Shown here in pieces: positions 37,740 through 50,071 of a stretch of 64,000 nt of DNA (positions are counted from its first letter, which is position 1; each line of letters starts with the position of its first letter). The notes beneath the pieces are model-generated. The model was not told where the DNA came from and did no database searches. It saw only the letters and a list, made by a program, of their open reading frames with translations. Both the position numbers and the translations under genes were made by a program. The DNA is from Bradysia coprophila (Eukaryota; Arthropoda; Insecta; Diptera; Sciaridae): NCBI RefSeq assembly GCF_014529535.1, contig NW_023503376.1, positions 5,157,716 through 5,221,715 on the forward strand. Direction: 5' to 3'.

Positions 37740-40150
37740 TACTGTTATAAAAAGCAGTGTTCTAAAACTTCTAAAACGACTGATATCCCAACAAAAATCT
37801 CTTCGAGAAAAGTGTGACGCAGTCTTTGAAGTACAATTTCTAAAATGAATGATATCGCTAGAGTTGACGCTTTCAGCTTGGTTACGCAAAAATTAAATTT
37901 TACACCCAATTTTAGTTCAAACAAGCTGGCTTAGTTTTTCTCATCATCTGCCAAATAATTTTTACCAAAAAAAATTTGACTGGAAACAACCAAAATTTTA
38001 CCAAAAATCTGCCACTTGGGTATCTATGGGAATGATACATGTTAGAAGAGCCCTAACGAGAAGGCGTAGGCTTAGTATAGCAAAGACGTGACTTTTCTAC
38101 ACGTTTATTATCGACTTGGATGATAGTATCGCCCAGAAGATGATAATAGTGTCCTCAAATTATCAACGGAGACAATGGCATAAACAAACATTTGCTTCAT
38201 TTTTCTTGTAAATGGAAAAACTTTGAAAAGCCTTGTTTCGTATTTTTTTTGTAAAAGAAAAATTTATTTTGATATCGATCCGAAGATAGTAATATCGTCC
38301 TCAAGATGATAATAAGAACTCGAAGTTGAAACTTTTTTGTCAGTGTACAATCATCGAATCTGTAACTTCCAATCATCGAATATTTTCAAGAGATTTATGC
38401 AAAATCTTCTACTTCATTTGTTAAAACAAAAGTTTTGCTATATAAGACTACATTAGACATGGAGCATCATTTACTGTTGTCGTCGTTATATATAACAGAT
38501 GAATAGCCGTCCATATAATCGTCTTCCGCGGAAAATGTTAGACTGATATGCATCCATCAGACTCTTGAGCATTAGTTTGTTGTAAAGTTCAAGTATTAGT
38601 CTGAATTTTGTTAACCCAGGCAAAGCCGAGAACAATTATTATACGAAAACGATGTTTTCGATATTTCTCCCAAGTATAATTGTACATGCTAAGGTCGTCG
38701 TCGTGCATAAAATTTAAATGCAACGAAAACAAATTCTCGGCTCGCAAGCATGTTCAAAAACCCGATACAAAATATTAATTCATTTTTATGCAAAGCGTGG
38801 GAGCAATAAAATGGCAAAACAATGTTGATTTTTTTTTGTTGTGTTGGGGAAAAATATGAAAATTTTTAATACTTACTTTCGATTCGGTTTAAAATTAGCA
38901 TGTCGTCGCCTTTCTCGCAACATTTTTGTAATTAACATTTATTCCACAAATATTTTCCGATCTTATTTTTCTTCTTCTTCTTCTTCTTCACTTCTTCTCT
39001 TTTATTTTTTTGAAATTTACACCAATTTCACGATATGATAATGTGTTCTTTCGGTTTAGTGATGCTTTTAAAATGAATGTTTCCGCTAATATAGCCACCA
39101 TATGTTGTGCGATGGATATTGTTTCGAAATATCCAATTAGAAAATAAAAACGAAAATTGAAAGTTTTCAAAGGAAAAGTGTAAAAGTTGCTCTAATAATT
39201 CTCTAATCTACCGTTACCAGTAAATGCACTTAACGAACTGTTTAAGAACACATTTTCAATTTAGATATTTTATGCATATTTATATGTTCCACAACCATAA
39301 ATTATATCACCTAATTTTAAGAAATCGTAAAACCAGAACACATTTACCAATTTCCAAAGAAAATTTTCTTTTTTATTCCGTAAAAATTTTTTCTTTTTCT
39401 TTTTTTTTGTTTTTACTTCGACCGTTTTGTATGTTTGAAACGAAAAACTAATATACAACACCAGTTAATAGTTCAGTGGGAAAAATCAACATCGTTTTTA
39501 TTGTCATACCGGATCAAATCCATTCAATTCGTTTGTTTAATTTGCCACAAATCATTTCTCTTGTGTTTATGTTCAATGTCATGAATGTTGATGTTTTCCA
39601 TTTGGACCGAAATGATAAACACTAATTTAAAGAATTAGATTTTTTTTTTTATATTTTAAAGGAAACAACCACACTAACACACAGCCACGCACACTATCTC
39701 ACGCACGAACGATTTTCACTTGGCTTTTCCTTGTTTTTATTTTTCCCGATTTTTTTTTTTGTTCTTATTCTCTCTTCTGATGATATTATGCTGCCGTTTG
39801 TGTATAGTTTATGTGTCTGCATTTATTTTGTATGTAGAAATGAAATTAAACACACGTCTTTCCGTATTCTCGAGAATATTATTTACAAATTATTGTTGAG
39901 TGGAAAACGTAAACTTTATTCGATCGAAGTTCAACAGCCACATTATTCATAGAGCTGTTCGATGCGCCTATAAATAGCCAAAAAAAATTATGGATTCGCT
40001 GAATGATTTGCCGCTTTTTTATTATTTTATTAAATCGATAAATCAAAAGTTATGATTCGATTAAAATTCGCCATTCAATGTAAAGATTCATCGGAATCGA
40101 CGAACCTTTTGTTCGGAGTCAATGCAATGCGAACAGGTCAAAAATGTTCG
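37740..40150. other. Non-coding AT-rich DNA
   Basis: Contains a decayed TTAACCTG-family MITE at about 38341-38520 (TTCTACTTCATTTGTTAAAA, GTTGTCGTCGTTATATATAA), a (TTC)n run at 38967-38990 and poly(T) tracts. No protein gene was seen. Confidence 0.5.
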
Positions 40151-40154
40151 TTGT

Positions 40155-40370
40155 AATTGATAGTCATTTGTGTACCTGTTTTGGACGATTGATTTTAGGC
40201 AATTTCGAGGATTGTAGGCCGGACAAAGTGAGGTCTACAAGCGAAAGTGCCTTAAATCAACCGTCCCAAACAGGTACACATGTGAATTTTCATGCAAAGG
40301 ACAGAAAACCCCAGAAAATTTGAAAAATTGCCCTCATTTTCGGCCGCGCAGCATGAAAAAACATTTCATT
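40155..40370. repeat. Dispersed repeat, GACGATTGATTTTAGGCA family, copy 4 (inverted)
   Basis: TTTGTGTACCTGTTTTGGAC, GATTGATTTTAGGCAATTTC, GCCTTAAATCAACCGTCCCA and, at the end, GCCCTCATTTTCGGCCGCGC-AGCATG: the same modules as at 36680-36880 in the opposite orientation. Confidence 0.75.
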
Positions 40371-40379
40371 CAACTGTGG

Positions 40380-43300
40380 CAGTTATAAAATATCACAGAA
40401 GAAGCAACTGGATTGGTAATTATTTATTTTACATTGCAATTTTTGTAGGTTTTCAAGGAAAACACATGTTGTAACTCAAAATATTTCCAACGAGGAAGTA
40501 TGGTATGGAATGCGCTTCAATAACAATTAAATTTCTTATTAAGTTTTGTTTGCATGAGTGGATCAGCTGAAGATAAATGTGTCGCTCATTTCAAAGTCGC
40601 CGACTGTTAAATGATAAAATATCATTGAATTAGGAGGTGCGGAATGGCGATGAACAATTATTTTTTGTTCCATCATAATATGTTTAGCGCCATAGATTAT
40701 ACTCAAGAGGTGACATGGTGGCGCTGATGCTAATCGGCACCCAAAAAATACATGGACGCCCAGACATGTTTAAAAATGATAGTGCCATCATGCCATTTCT
40801 CGACTGTAACTCTATGTTTAGCATATGGCATCTGTTTCTTCCAAAATGAAGTTTCAATTTAAATTCCATAAGTTCCTGTGTTCCCCCTACATGGCATTTA
40901 TGTTGGAACACATCTTGAAAATGAATTTCAAATCACCTCATTCGACCTAATTCAAGGGTGAATAAAGTCTTAGTAGATGGCCATTTTAGCACATTGCGCC
41001 TAATTTTTGTCGAGTCTTACTACTGTACTGTTAATGTGTTATCGACAACAACAACGAAAATAAGCGACGATCTCTGGCTATTGTGATCTTGTTTTACCTG
41101 TTACAGGCGGCAAGCATATGACCAGAATTAATATCGGGTCTATTAATTTCATTGATCGTATTTTTAATCTTGTACTTCAATTTTTTCAACATGCATTTTA
41201 CTATATAAATGACTAATATTATCCAGAGCTTGCTATTATTTTTGCCATCGCTATCGATATCAGATGAATTGATAACCAAAATTCAATTTTAAAGGAGTGG
41301 AAGTAGGATCTTAAGAAGCAGTACATGAAACAGTTGGTTAGAGAATACGAACGAATAAAATCAACAAGGCTAAGATAGGCCGGAGAATGATAAATTTGGG
41401 GAAGTACGGTCGAAGATTATGAAGAGCGTAGGTCGTTAATATAGTCAGTCAAAAAATCCATCGGATTAGAAAAGGTGACAAGTAAGCAGGGACAATTTTT
41501 TAGAAAAGGTTTTCCTATGTTTTCTGAAGTTTTCACATTTTTCCGAAATTTTCCCTAATTTTATTTGTGGGAAAATTGTTGGAAATAAGGGAAAAGTTTT
41601 GAGTTTTGAGTTTTTCAGCTGATCCACACGAACAATAAAAACGTTTGTATGTCTTTATGCAGTTTCACCACTACCACGCGAGCGTGTAGCAGCTTCAACC
41701 TTATAAACTAGTATAAACAGTTTTGATTTGTTTTATTTTGTTTATTGTTTATTGATTGTATTGCTGAATGACAGCTGAAGCAAATTCAAGCTGAAATTTC
41801 ACTGCCAATGACTGTAATATGGAAAATTGTTGCAAACTTTGAGAAAATATGGAAAATAAGTGAAACGTTTTCCAAAAATAATTGCTGCAAATAGGTAGGT
41901 AAAAATGGATAAAAGGACAAATCTGTTGAAATGCAACAGGAATTTATAAATAAAGTAATAAGACACTTTCAGTAAGTAGAATATATTTCCATTTTGAAGA
42001 TCGACCGTAATTAAAAGTCGATGAGTCCAGTCCCAATGAACCCCATTCATTCGAATGAATTAAATGTAACGACAAAAATCGTCCCGATGCTGTGGTATAA
42101 TTGATTCAAATCATTTTTTTTCTCAACTAAATTCGATATATTGATCTCAACTAAACATATTGCACTATTGCAGTCTCGTAGCCGTTCAGTCTGTATCAGC
42201 AACTTCGTCTTTTAATTTCGTCTTAAAATCAATATATCGACTTGTCATCACATTTTAATTCATTTTGAAAGAGTTGATTTATTCATTTATGAATTCCACG
42301 ATTTTTCTCGTCAAAGCATCGAACAGCTCCATACACCAAATTGCATTTCGTAATTTGCACAAAGATTTCTCTCTCCGTGTTCTTAATGTGAAAATTTAAT
42401 TACGGGAATCTACCGAGTACCTACACTTCGACGTAACGAGGAAATGCGGATATAATATCCACCACAAAACCAACATACTAAACGGTTTGTCTTCAATTCA
42501 ACAATTATTTTTTTGTTGTTTTTGTTGTTCCTCCTTCACTTTGTGTGAGATGTAGCGCGATTTTTTTACAACTCACAATTTTTTTTGTATTTAAATGAAA
42601 ATATATAACAAAAACGAAAATAACTCCCGACAATATAATAACAGTTTTTCTGCCGTTTTTTTATTTTTCTTTTTAAAGAATTTTCACCAGATTGAAAGTG
42701 AAAATCCCTGAAAACTGTTGTCGCTTAGTTTAACAGAACAAAATAATAATAAAAACCGAAACACAAAAGAAACTGATTTCTCTATTCATTTTAAATGTGT
42801 CAACACTTCAATGCTAATTTTCACATTTACAAATTTGTCTATTGTTTCTCCACACAGAAAAAAAAAATTAAAAAATCTTTCAACAATAGACTGTCCATAA
42901 TAACAACGAACAACACACCAAACTGAAAAGTGTGTGCTCGATTTCCGTAACGATTTATGAATATGTTCACACTCGCGTGATCGAGATGAATTCCATGCAA
43001 ATAGAAAATTTAAAAAGAAAATTTTTCGTATAGAACGTTCATACTCTCACTGTCTCCGATGTGCTACTAGATAAAATGTGAGATTTTCCCCGAATATGTT
43101 TCAAAGCGAACGTAAAAAGTAGGATGAATGGTGTGGGAAACGAAGAGAGCCGTTATACACTATACACAAATTTTCTTGGGAGTATTGAAGAGGTTAAAAT
43201 TTACATACATGTGACCTGGTCGGAATAAATTTCTTTTTTAACGATATCTTGCTTCACTAGTTTGATGTTTCGGTTTTGTTACAAGTGTAATTTATGATCT

Positions 43301-43925
43301 GTTTTATTTTGCTGACGTGATGTGCCAACTCAACAATGGTTCTATTAATAAAAGAAGTAAAAACATAAACTGGTGAGTGATTGGCTCAGTCCACATGTAG
43401 ATCGATGGGTCATCAATAAGCGAGAAAATCTACATATTTTGGGAACTAACCGAACTCCATTCTCTTTGGTCCTTTATGTTTTATGAATTGGGGTTTTTCA
43501 GTGTTTCGGTTCAGAGATACAGAGATTCTTACATCCTTGATGACACAACACATTTTCATATGACAATGTGAGAAAATATGAATTCAATGTTTTTGGGTGT
43601 CTATGTCTATCGTGTCTTCGATTTTCGTTCTACAAAGACTGTATGGGAATCGTGGAAAGCAAGTCTATTTGCTATCAATATCAACAACAATAACACACGG
43701 TGTAATCTGGCTTTTGTACTTGAGGCCATGCTGAAACGAGTGAAATAATAGTAGGGTAAGAAAAGAACGTTAGCTACGAGAGCAGTGATTTTTGTGACTA
43801 GAGAAGCTCATAACTGCCCTCTCTAACCTATGTACATTGCGTACTGCCTTAGAGAACTTTATTTTGACGAATGTAGCGTTAGCAGCTCGAGCCGAAGGGG
43901 GCAACGACAGAAGTCAAAACCTTGT
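40380..43925. other. Non-coding, MITE remnants
   Basis: A half-copy of the CAGCTGATCCACTCATAC family lies near 40546-40567 and another near 41620-41700. 41098-41275 is an inverted, diverged TTAACCTG-family MITE (GTTACAGGCGGCAAGCATAT ... TATCGATATCAGATG). Poly(T)/poly(A) tracts are common at 42500-42900. No gene was seen. Confidence 0.45.
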
Positions 43926-43930
43926 TCTTT

Positions 43931-44143
43931 TTAACCTGTTACAGACGGCTGTCATCTGTTGTCGACAACGACAGCAATAATAAACGACAAGCTATACTTA
44001 ATGATGTCTTATATAGCAAAAAATATGTTCAAAACAAATGAAGTAAAAGATTTCTGAAATCAATATCTTAAAATTTTCCATCAAATGAAGTAATAGATCA
44101 GATAGTAAAACTGTTAAAATGCTTGTCATCTGTAACAGGTTAA
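43931..44143. mobile_element. TTAACCTG-family MITE, best copy
   Basis: 213 bp from TTAACCTGTTACAGACGGCT to GTCATCTGTAACAGGTTAA. The terminal TTAA on both sides suggests a TTAA-targeting (piggyBac-like) element, which is inference from the ends. The inside carries ATGAAGTAAAAGATTTCTGA and ATGAAGTAATAGATCAGATA. This copy is the reference for the split copy that flanks the 12-kb block. Confidence 0.85.
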
Positions 44144-44149
44144 TGAAAA

Positions 44150-45740
44150 TTAATTTCCTTGGTGATTTAATTACCGTCTGAGTTCTGAGTTACCAGCATC
44201 TTTCAGTCAACATATAGAACAATTCCGAATCTAAGCTTTTCCAAGGCAATATGTTTGGGAAAACGTTTTCCTGTATTTTCTCAAATTTTCAAACATTTTC
44301 CTAGATATTTGATTTGATTAAAAAAATATTTTTTGGGAAAATTTGGAAAAATTTTGGAAAATTTGGGAAAATTTTGGAAAATTTGGGAAAATAGATTTTC
44401 TAATAATTTTTCGAATTTTTTCGATTTTTTTTTTAATTCGGGAAAATGTAGAAACGTTCACTTTTGTTGTGACTAATCGATGGACTCAAAATAAAGAAAG
44501 ATATTCAATTAACTGGCTCAAACATTTTCAGCAGTGTATTTTCACCTTCTCTATAAATATTCCAATTTTTTTCATTTTTTTCTTTATTTTTAGAAAAAGA
44601 GAGAAAGAGGAGTAACATCTATTTCGGGCTTTTTTCTCGGTTGACGTCGAATGACATAATTTATTGTCATCCTTTTCGTGGTAATAAATTAAGCAATTGA
44701 GACAGCTTTTATAGTAGTTAGTAGGTACATTAAATTAGTATCCATCAGTGAAGTTCATACACCATTTTTTGTTTGCAGTGTGTGTGATGTTGTTCTGTCA
44801 ACAACCTTGAAAATCTCGTCCAAACAAAACTGCTCGAATTTGAAATGGAGTAACTTAATAGCTTTTTAATGACTGAATTTTTCTTTTTATTGTAAAAAAA
44901 CCCAACTTACAACGAAAAAAAACTTGTTTGAACCTGCTGCCTCAGAGAAAATTTATTTATTTTGATTTTTTCTTCGTTAATTTTTGAATTTATGATTTTC
45001 ATAATTCATTTTTTTTACCATTCACAACATCTGGTAGCGATTATATAGGTATGTTGCATCGATAGTTCTCTTTTGCACACTTTTCATTTCGGTCAAAATA
45101 CACACATGTTGTTGGCATATTATTATTATGTGTGTTCGATTCGATTATTCTACTATTTAGTGTCTGCATCTTTTTTAAAATGTGTTTATGCTTTTTTATT
45201 ATGATATGGATATATAGCTACAAGTATACACGATTATAATATCGCGTATTCTCTTATAATGCGAGGACGATATATTTATGCGTGCGCATTAGATTAGATT
45301 CTGACTTTGACGATATATCAATTTAGATCTGTGAATGGTTTATTTTGGAACGCATATTAAATGGGATGGATTAGAATATTCATAGAGCTGATGGGCCGGT
45401 TTTAACAATAATATTTTCTGAAAGTAAACATTTTCGTCGACACCTATCTTCGGCTGTATGCATCAGAAAATATTCACGCCGTTAGTGTGCCTCCTATTCA
45501 CTTCATAATTGCGCCAAAATATAAATATTTTCAGCTGACAGTTGGACAAAATAACTCTGACGTCATAATGTCAAAAACTAAGCGTTAAAATGACCCGCTA
45601 TGCGGTATGTTTTAAATAAGAAAGTGAACTTCATATTTGACATTTGGGTCATAAATTTTCTGTCATATTTTGCAAGCATTTTGCAGTGGCCGATTTTTGA
45701 AGCATTTTTCACGAACTGTGTGCTCATCTTAACGTTATGT
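44150..45740. other. Non-coding AT-rich DNA
   Basis: 44337-44395 is a short run of GGAAAATTTTGGAAAATTT-type units. The rest is AT-rich without repeats or gene-like frames. Confidence 0.5.
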
Positions 45741-45750
45741 CAGCTTGACA

Positions 45751-45922
45751 CAGGGCTTACTTTAGAGAATTTTAATTCTGAAAATTCCGAAAATTCTGAA
45801 AAAATTCCGAAAAAGTTCCGAAAAATTCTGAAATAATTTTTCGGAATTTTTCAGAATTTTTTCGGAATTTTTTTCGGAATTTTAGGAATTTTCAGAATTA
45901 AAATTCTCTAAAGTAAGCCCTG
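45751..45922. mobile_element. hAT-like MITE with CAGGGCTTACTTTAGAG ends
   Basis: 172-bp near-perfect palindrome: CAGGGCTTACTTTAGAGAAT ... ATTCTCTAAAGTAAGCCCTG, centre of GAAAATTCCGAAAAATTCTG-type repeats. Flanks GCTTGACA (45743-45750) and GCGTGACA (45923-45930) agree at 7 of 8 positions, as expected for an 8-bp hAT target duplication. Confidence 0.85.
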
Positions 45923-46238
45923 GCGTGACATCTTTAGAATAGTAAGTATAGGTAACTTTTACTGTGTTTTAACGTTTCTGATATGTAAAGCACCAAACTC
46001 GGTATACGCCAGAACTTCGAAGGTTTTTAAATCTACATTCACACTAACTAAAATAAGCAATATCCAAGCAACTACGTAATATGCTTTACTCAATACACCC
46101 CCGGAAAATGAGTTTTTACTTCATTACCGGGGGTATGTGGTTAAGCTACGTAATTGTTTGGAACACTTGGCAAAATACATCATGTTCAAGTCAGGGTTCT
46201 GAAAGACCAGGTTAAGACACTTCTGAGTTGGTCACGAC

Positions 46239-46389
46239 AAATTTTGACAAATAGATTCATTTTGTCTAACACACTCATTACAGATTGTTTGAATATTGTC
46301 AGCTTGATAAAAACTTTTTTTTTCAAGTTGACATTTCATATAATCTGTAATGAGTGTGTTAGACAAAATGAATCTATTTGTCAAAATTT
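46239..46389. repeat. Perfect 48-bp inverted repeat
   Basis: AAATTTTGACAAATAGATTC through TCATTACAGATT (46239-46286) is mirrored exactly at 46342-46389. The outer flanks (GGTTCTGAAAGACCAGGTTA to the left, CAGAACCTTGGTTC to the right) hint at a larger element related to the GGTTCTGAAAGAACC sequences at 51058-51110. Confidence 0.8.
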
Positions 46390-46581
46390 GTGTGTGCCTT
46401 CGTTCAGAACCTTTCAGAACCTTGGTTCAAGTAACTGCAAACGAACATAACCTAATATTTAAACAAAGTCATTGAGGTTATGACTCTCGTAAATTGTGGC
46501 AACCACTCGTCCATAGCAAATCATGTAGATAGGATGAATGATCAAGAAGGCAAAGAGAACGTACAATTGTTAAAAGTTTCC

Positions 46582-46828
46582 TATGTGCAGAATGAGCACC
46601 AGCTGAATATCACCAGCTGGTGTACAAACAAAAACACTTTGTATTGTAAACAATTCAAAGGCAACCTACACACAGTGCATTTCTACGCTAACGTCATCTA
46701 TGCGCGCACATAACACATATGATTGAAGTAAACAAATTGTTCAGAAGGTGTTTTGATTATTTATCATACGGTAAGTGTGGGTTAGTAGATCAGCTGGTGA
46801 TATTCAGCTGGTGCTTATTCTGCACATA
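46582..46828. mobile_element. MITE with TATGTGCAGAATRAGCACC ends
   Basis: 247 bp. TATGTGCAGAATGAGCACCA-GCTGAATATCACCAGCTG at the left is mirrored at the right (CAGCTGGTGATATTCAGCTG-GTGCTTATTCTGCACATA). Subterminal CACCAGCTG palindromes repeat on both sides. No coding capacity. Confidence 0.8.
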
Positions 46829-47713
46829 TCAATTGTCAATTGTAATCAATTGTAAGATCGAGAAACAATAAAGGAAAAGGTCAGCATCCCCAAATCGATT
46901 GTTTCATTGTATTGAGTAGAAGTTATGACAATGACGTTGTTTTCTTCAGCTGAAGTCAACTTCGTTTGTTTTTCTTTCGTGATGGCTGACGTTTGAAACA
47001 GCATTGAATATGCTCCAAACATCAAGTACATTGTTTGATAATACTATATGTGACTATTAAACCCAGGGTGCTGCGGGAATTGGTCCACTTCGGAAATTTT
47101 GTATCTTTTGTATCTGACTATAATATGCTTGTCTGTCTGAGTCATTGAAAAATCTGCTCACAAAATGAAACGTAAATATTTCCAGACAACGTTCCTTTGT
47201 GTGGTCCCCTTACTTAAAATGGCTGTTAGCTAAAAATTTCGAATTTACAACACAATACTGAAATGGAAATTTCAAATTTTCAATCAAAATTATTTCCATC
47301 GCAACATTTTTTGATTGCATCGCTGCTGGTTACGTCTCAATTCAACATTTCTAAATTTCCAAATCGTTTGCGACCATAACGTATCCAGTCGAGACTACCA
47401 CTTTATCACATAAACTCTATACAAACAAATTCATTCAAAATCAATCTAGTTACACATCAAATATCGCATTATACACGCGCACAAAGTATGCGCGTATGTT
47501 TTCATTGTAGTGTATTCGTGGACAGTTTTGTGGGCATTTTTATGATTTGCTGTTCATGCCCACAAATTTCAAAATTGAATACGAGCTAAAGTATTTACCG
47601 TAGTACAACCGAACTGGGGAAGATCGATAGAGCTCAAGAGTCTTCCCCGATCTTCCCCATAATAACATTCATAATTATTGGTTTTGATTGCGAACGAACT
47701 CAGTAAAAGGTAT

Positions 47714-47741
47714 CGTTCCCGTGATATATATCACGGGAACG
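47714..47741. repeat. Perfect 28-bp palindrome
   Basis: CGTTCCCGTGATAT followed immediately by ATATCACGGGAACG, with no spacer. It lies in intergenic DNA about 60 bp from a MITE. It could be a cruciform-forming site or a remnant of a larger hairpin. Confidence 0.9.
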
Positions 47742-47802
47742 ACTATGTTTAGATAGTGCAAATATGTATAAAACCAGTTAACAACCATTAATCGATGTAT
47801 AT

Positions 47803-47963
47803 CAACGCACTTCAAGCAAAAGTGGTACTCTAAATAGGGTACTGAAACTTGACAGTGCTCAATACAAAATTTTACACTGTAAAAAGAGTGGGGATGAAAT
47901 TTCATACAAAAAGTACTCTATTTGGCAGCTGTCATTAATATCCCTTTTGCTTGAAGTGCGTTG
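47803..47963. mobile_element. MITE, CACTTCAAGC family, copy 4
   Basis: CAACGCACTTCAAGCAAAAG ... CTTTTGCTTGAAGTGCGTTG, 161 bp and very similar to copy 1 (2116-2276). Flanked by TATAT on both sides. Confidence 0.88.
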
Positions 47964-48737
47964 GGTATATCTATGTTTCGAAAGGTGGAAACACCCTAGT
48001 CCTTCTATGTAAATACATGTTATTTAAGGCAAATAAGAAAAAGTTTTTATTTCTATATTTATGGAAAATTATTTAGATCAATTAATTGATTCGATAACTA
48101 TTCGGCCGTCTGCGAAAGGTCCAAGACATTGAACAGAGGCACGACCAACATTCATCATCGGTGTAAATGTACGCATATAATATCCCTTGCAATTGTAAAT
48201 TAATTCAATCTGTCTCAGATAATTAAGAGTACTCGGAAATACTATTTATTTTAATGGCTTATATCTAGCTGAAATGTCTGCGTAAACATTTCTGTAGCCA
48301 TAACAGAAATTAACAATAAATTTTAACGTTTCGTTCGAGGTTTCTTTTCGTTAAATCAAAACAAATTGCAAGAAATCGAAATTAAAAAAAAAAAATAATC
48401 AAGAACTGTCGGTCGTCCCTATCCGGCGATTATCCTCGTTTCATTGATCTTGTTTTTTTTTTAATGTCAATATATGGATGAGGCATCGAAGCAGAAGGTT
48501 TTTTTCGGTTCATTTTATCATTCAAACGATGGATGAAAAAACACACAATCATCAAATTAATAATTTTCATCTCTCAAATGGTTCACATGATACATCATCG
48601 CTTTGTGTTTATCCATCTGGTTCAGTTCAGAGTTCTAGAGACTAACAAGTTCACAATAACGTTTCTTCATGATGTTATGATTTCGTCATGGTTTAATCCA
48701 CGTCGACCGATGTACATATGACATATGACATAGTATC

Positions 48738-48940
48738 GTAGCTATCTCATCTGTTACCGATAATGACTGCAGAAATAAACGACAAGCTCTGACTAATAAG
48801 GTCTAATAATAGCAAAAAGATTTTTTTTATAAAAATGAAGTAAAAGATTTGGAATCAATCTACTGAAAATACTTCGATCAAATGAAGTAATAGATCAAAT
48901 AATAAAACTGTTGATATGCTTACAGTTTCTGAAAGGTTTA
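48738..48940. mobile_element. TTAACCTG-family MITE, diverged
   Basis: CTCATCTGTTACCGATAATG ... ATAAAACTGTTGATATGCTT-ACAGTTTCTGAAAGG follows the family body. The termini have lost the TTAACC ends. Confidence 0.7.
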
Positions 48941-49231
48941 TAGAATGAACACAGCTGCGGCGCAAATTCGATTCTCGTTGTTGCATATAAATTGTAACAA
49001 TCTAAGCACTGTCGTTATACCGATTTCGCAATAAATAATTTCGTGCGAGTGTATTTTCTAAACACAAGTTGTTTGCCTTTCCTAGATTGATTTTATTAGA
49101 AAATTATCTGGGAGGTGCGGGAAAATCTTAAAATACGCTGTTTTTTCTTGCTTTTAGAAAAATCAGGTTTGTCGATCAGTACCTTTTGCCGACAATGTAA
49201 GCGTGTTTTGCTTGTTTTGCCTGATTTTCAC

Positions 49232-49393
49232 CAATGAAAGTAGAAAACATGTATGGTCGATCACTGAATTCGTGTTAAACGCACTCACATTTTATGTCAA
49301 AATAATATGAAAATGAGTGCGTTTAAGTACGAAAATCAAATTTTTATGTCCTCCGGTCGGACAATATACCATACATGTTTTACACTTTCATTG
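49232..49393. mobile_element. hAT-like MITE, CAATGAAAG family, copy 2
   Basis: 162 bp from CAATGAAAGTAGAAAACATG to CATGTTTTACACTTTCATTG, the same length as the copy at 21702-21863. Flanks ATTTTCAC and TTTTTCAC agree at 7 of 8 positions. Confidence 0.88.
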
Positions 49394-49980
49394 TTTTTCA
49401 CCAGTTCTTCCAGCATATCTCTGTATGTTTTGACTCAAACATTATGTGCGATATTTCAAATGAAAGATATTAACGAGACAAAACAAAATATTTCATTCTT
49501 AAGAACATCGAGTTTGTACATTCAACATTAGCTATTGGCGAAGAAAGCAAGATAAACTGTATATTTTCCAACTTTTCCTATTTTTCCACATCTCCCACTA
49601 CAGTTTTTAGTGAAGTGATAAATGAAAAAAAAATCCGACGTTACTTCTATCTACTTATCTAACCTTGGAAGTACCTACCTTCAGCACTGTTCCTATTAAT
49701 AACACTACTGAATTAATAAAGCGTCAAATTTGGAGGCTGTAGCGATAAGAGCTACCGATTGTATTGCAGGCTTTAACTCATCCAACCAGAAGAAGTCATT
49801 TTACAAGAGACACTGTGATTTCATCAACCTCAGAATATTTTCTGTGTTAATGCTGGGAACAGTGCTATCACATTTTTTGCTGCTTCGAGTGTAAAAACGT
49901 GACATGTTTGACACGAACACTTGCAACTAGTTTTTTTCTATCGAAAAGAAGAAGCGCAATTTGATTTGTTTATAGGGTTT

Positions 49981-49988
49981 TATAAAAA
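49981..49988 (+). promoter_or_regulatory. Candidate TATA box of the CAP gene
   Basis: TATAAAAA about 90 bases before the start codon at 50072. A weak TCAG initiator follows at about 50003. Confidence 0.4.
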
Positions 49989-50071
49989 ATAATGTTAATC
50001 GATCAGCGGCTACATTAGTTGTAAGAAACTGGCCGGATTATCTTCGCCCTGAAGTAAGACTTAAAGCAATC

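Noticed and set aside
37310-37848. Several overlapping frames of 115-146 aa made of FVKFSN / FRQIFE / KFDEIR repeats
   Set aside because: They are artefacts of an 18-bp tandem repeat that leaves all frames open. There is no start or splice context and no conserved domain.
40684-40911. A 75-aa minus-strand frame
   Set aside because: It has a plausible length but no motif, no paralog in the window and no splice context. It is left unannotated.
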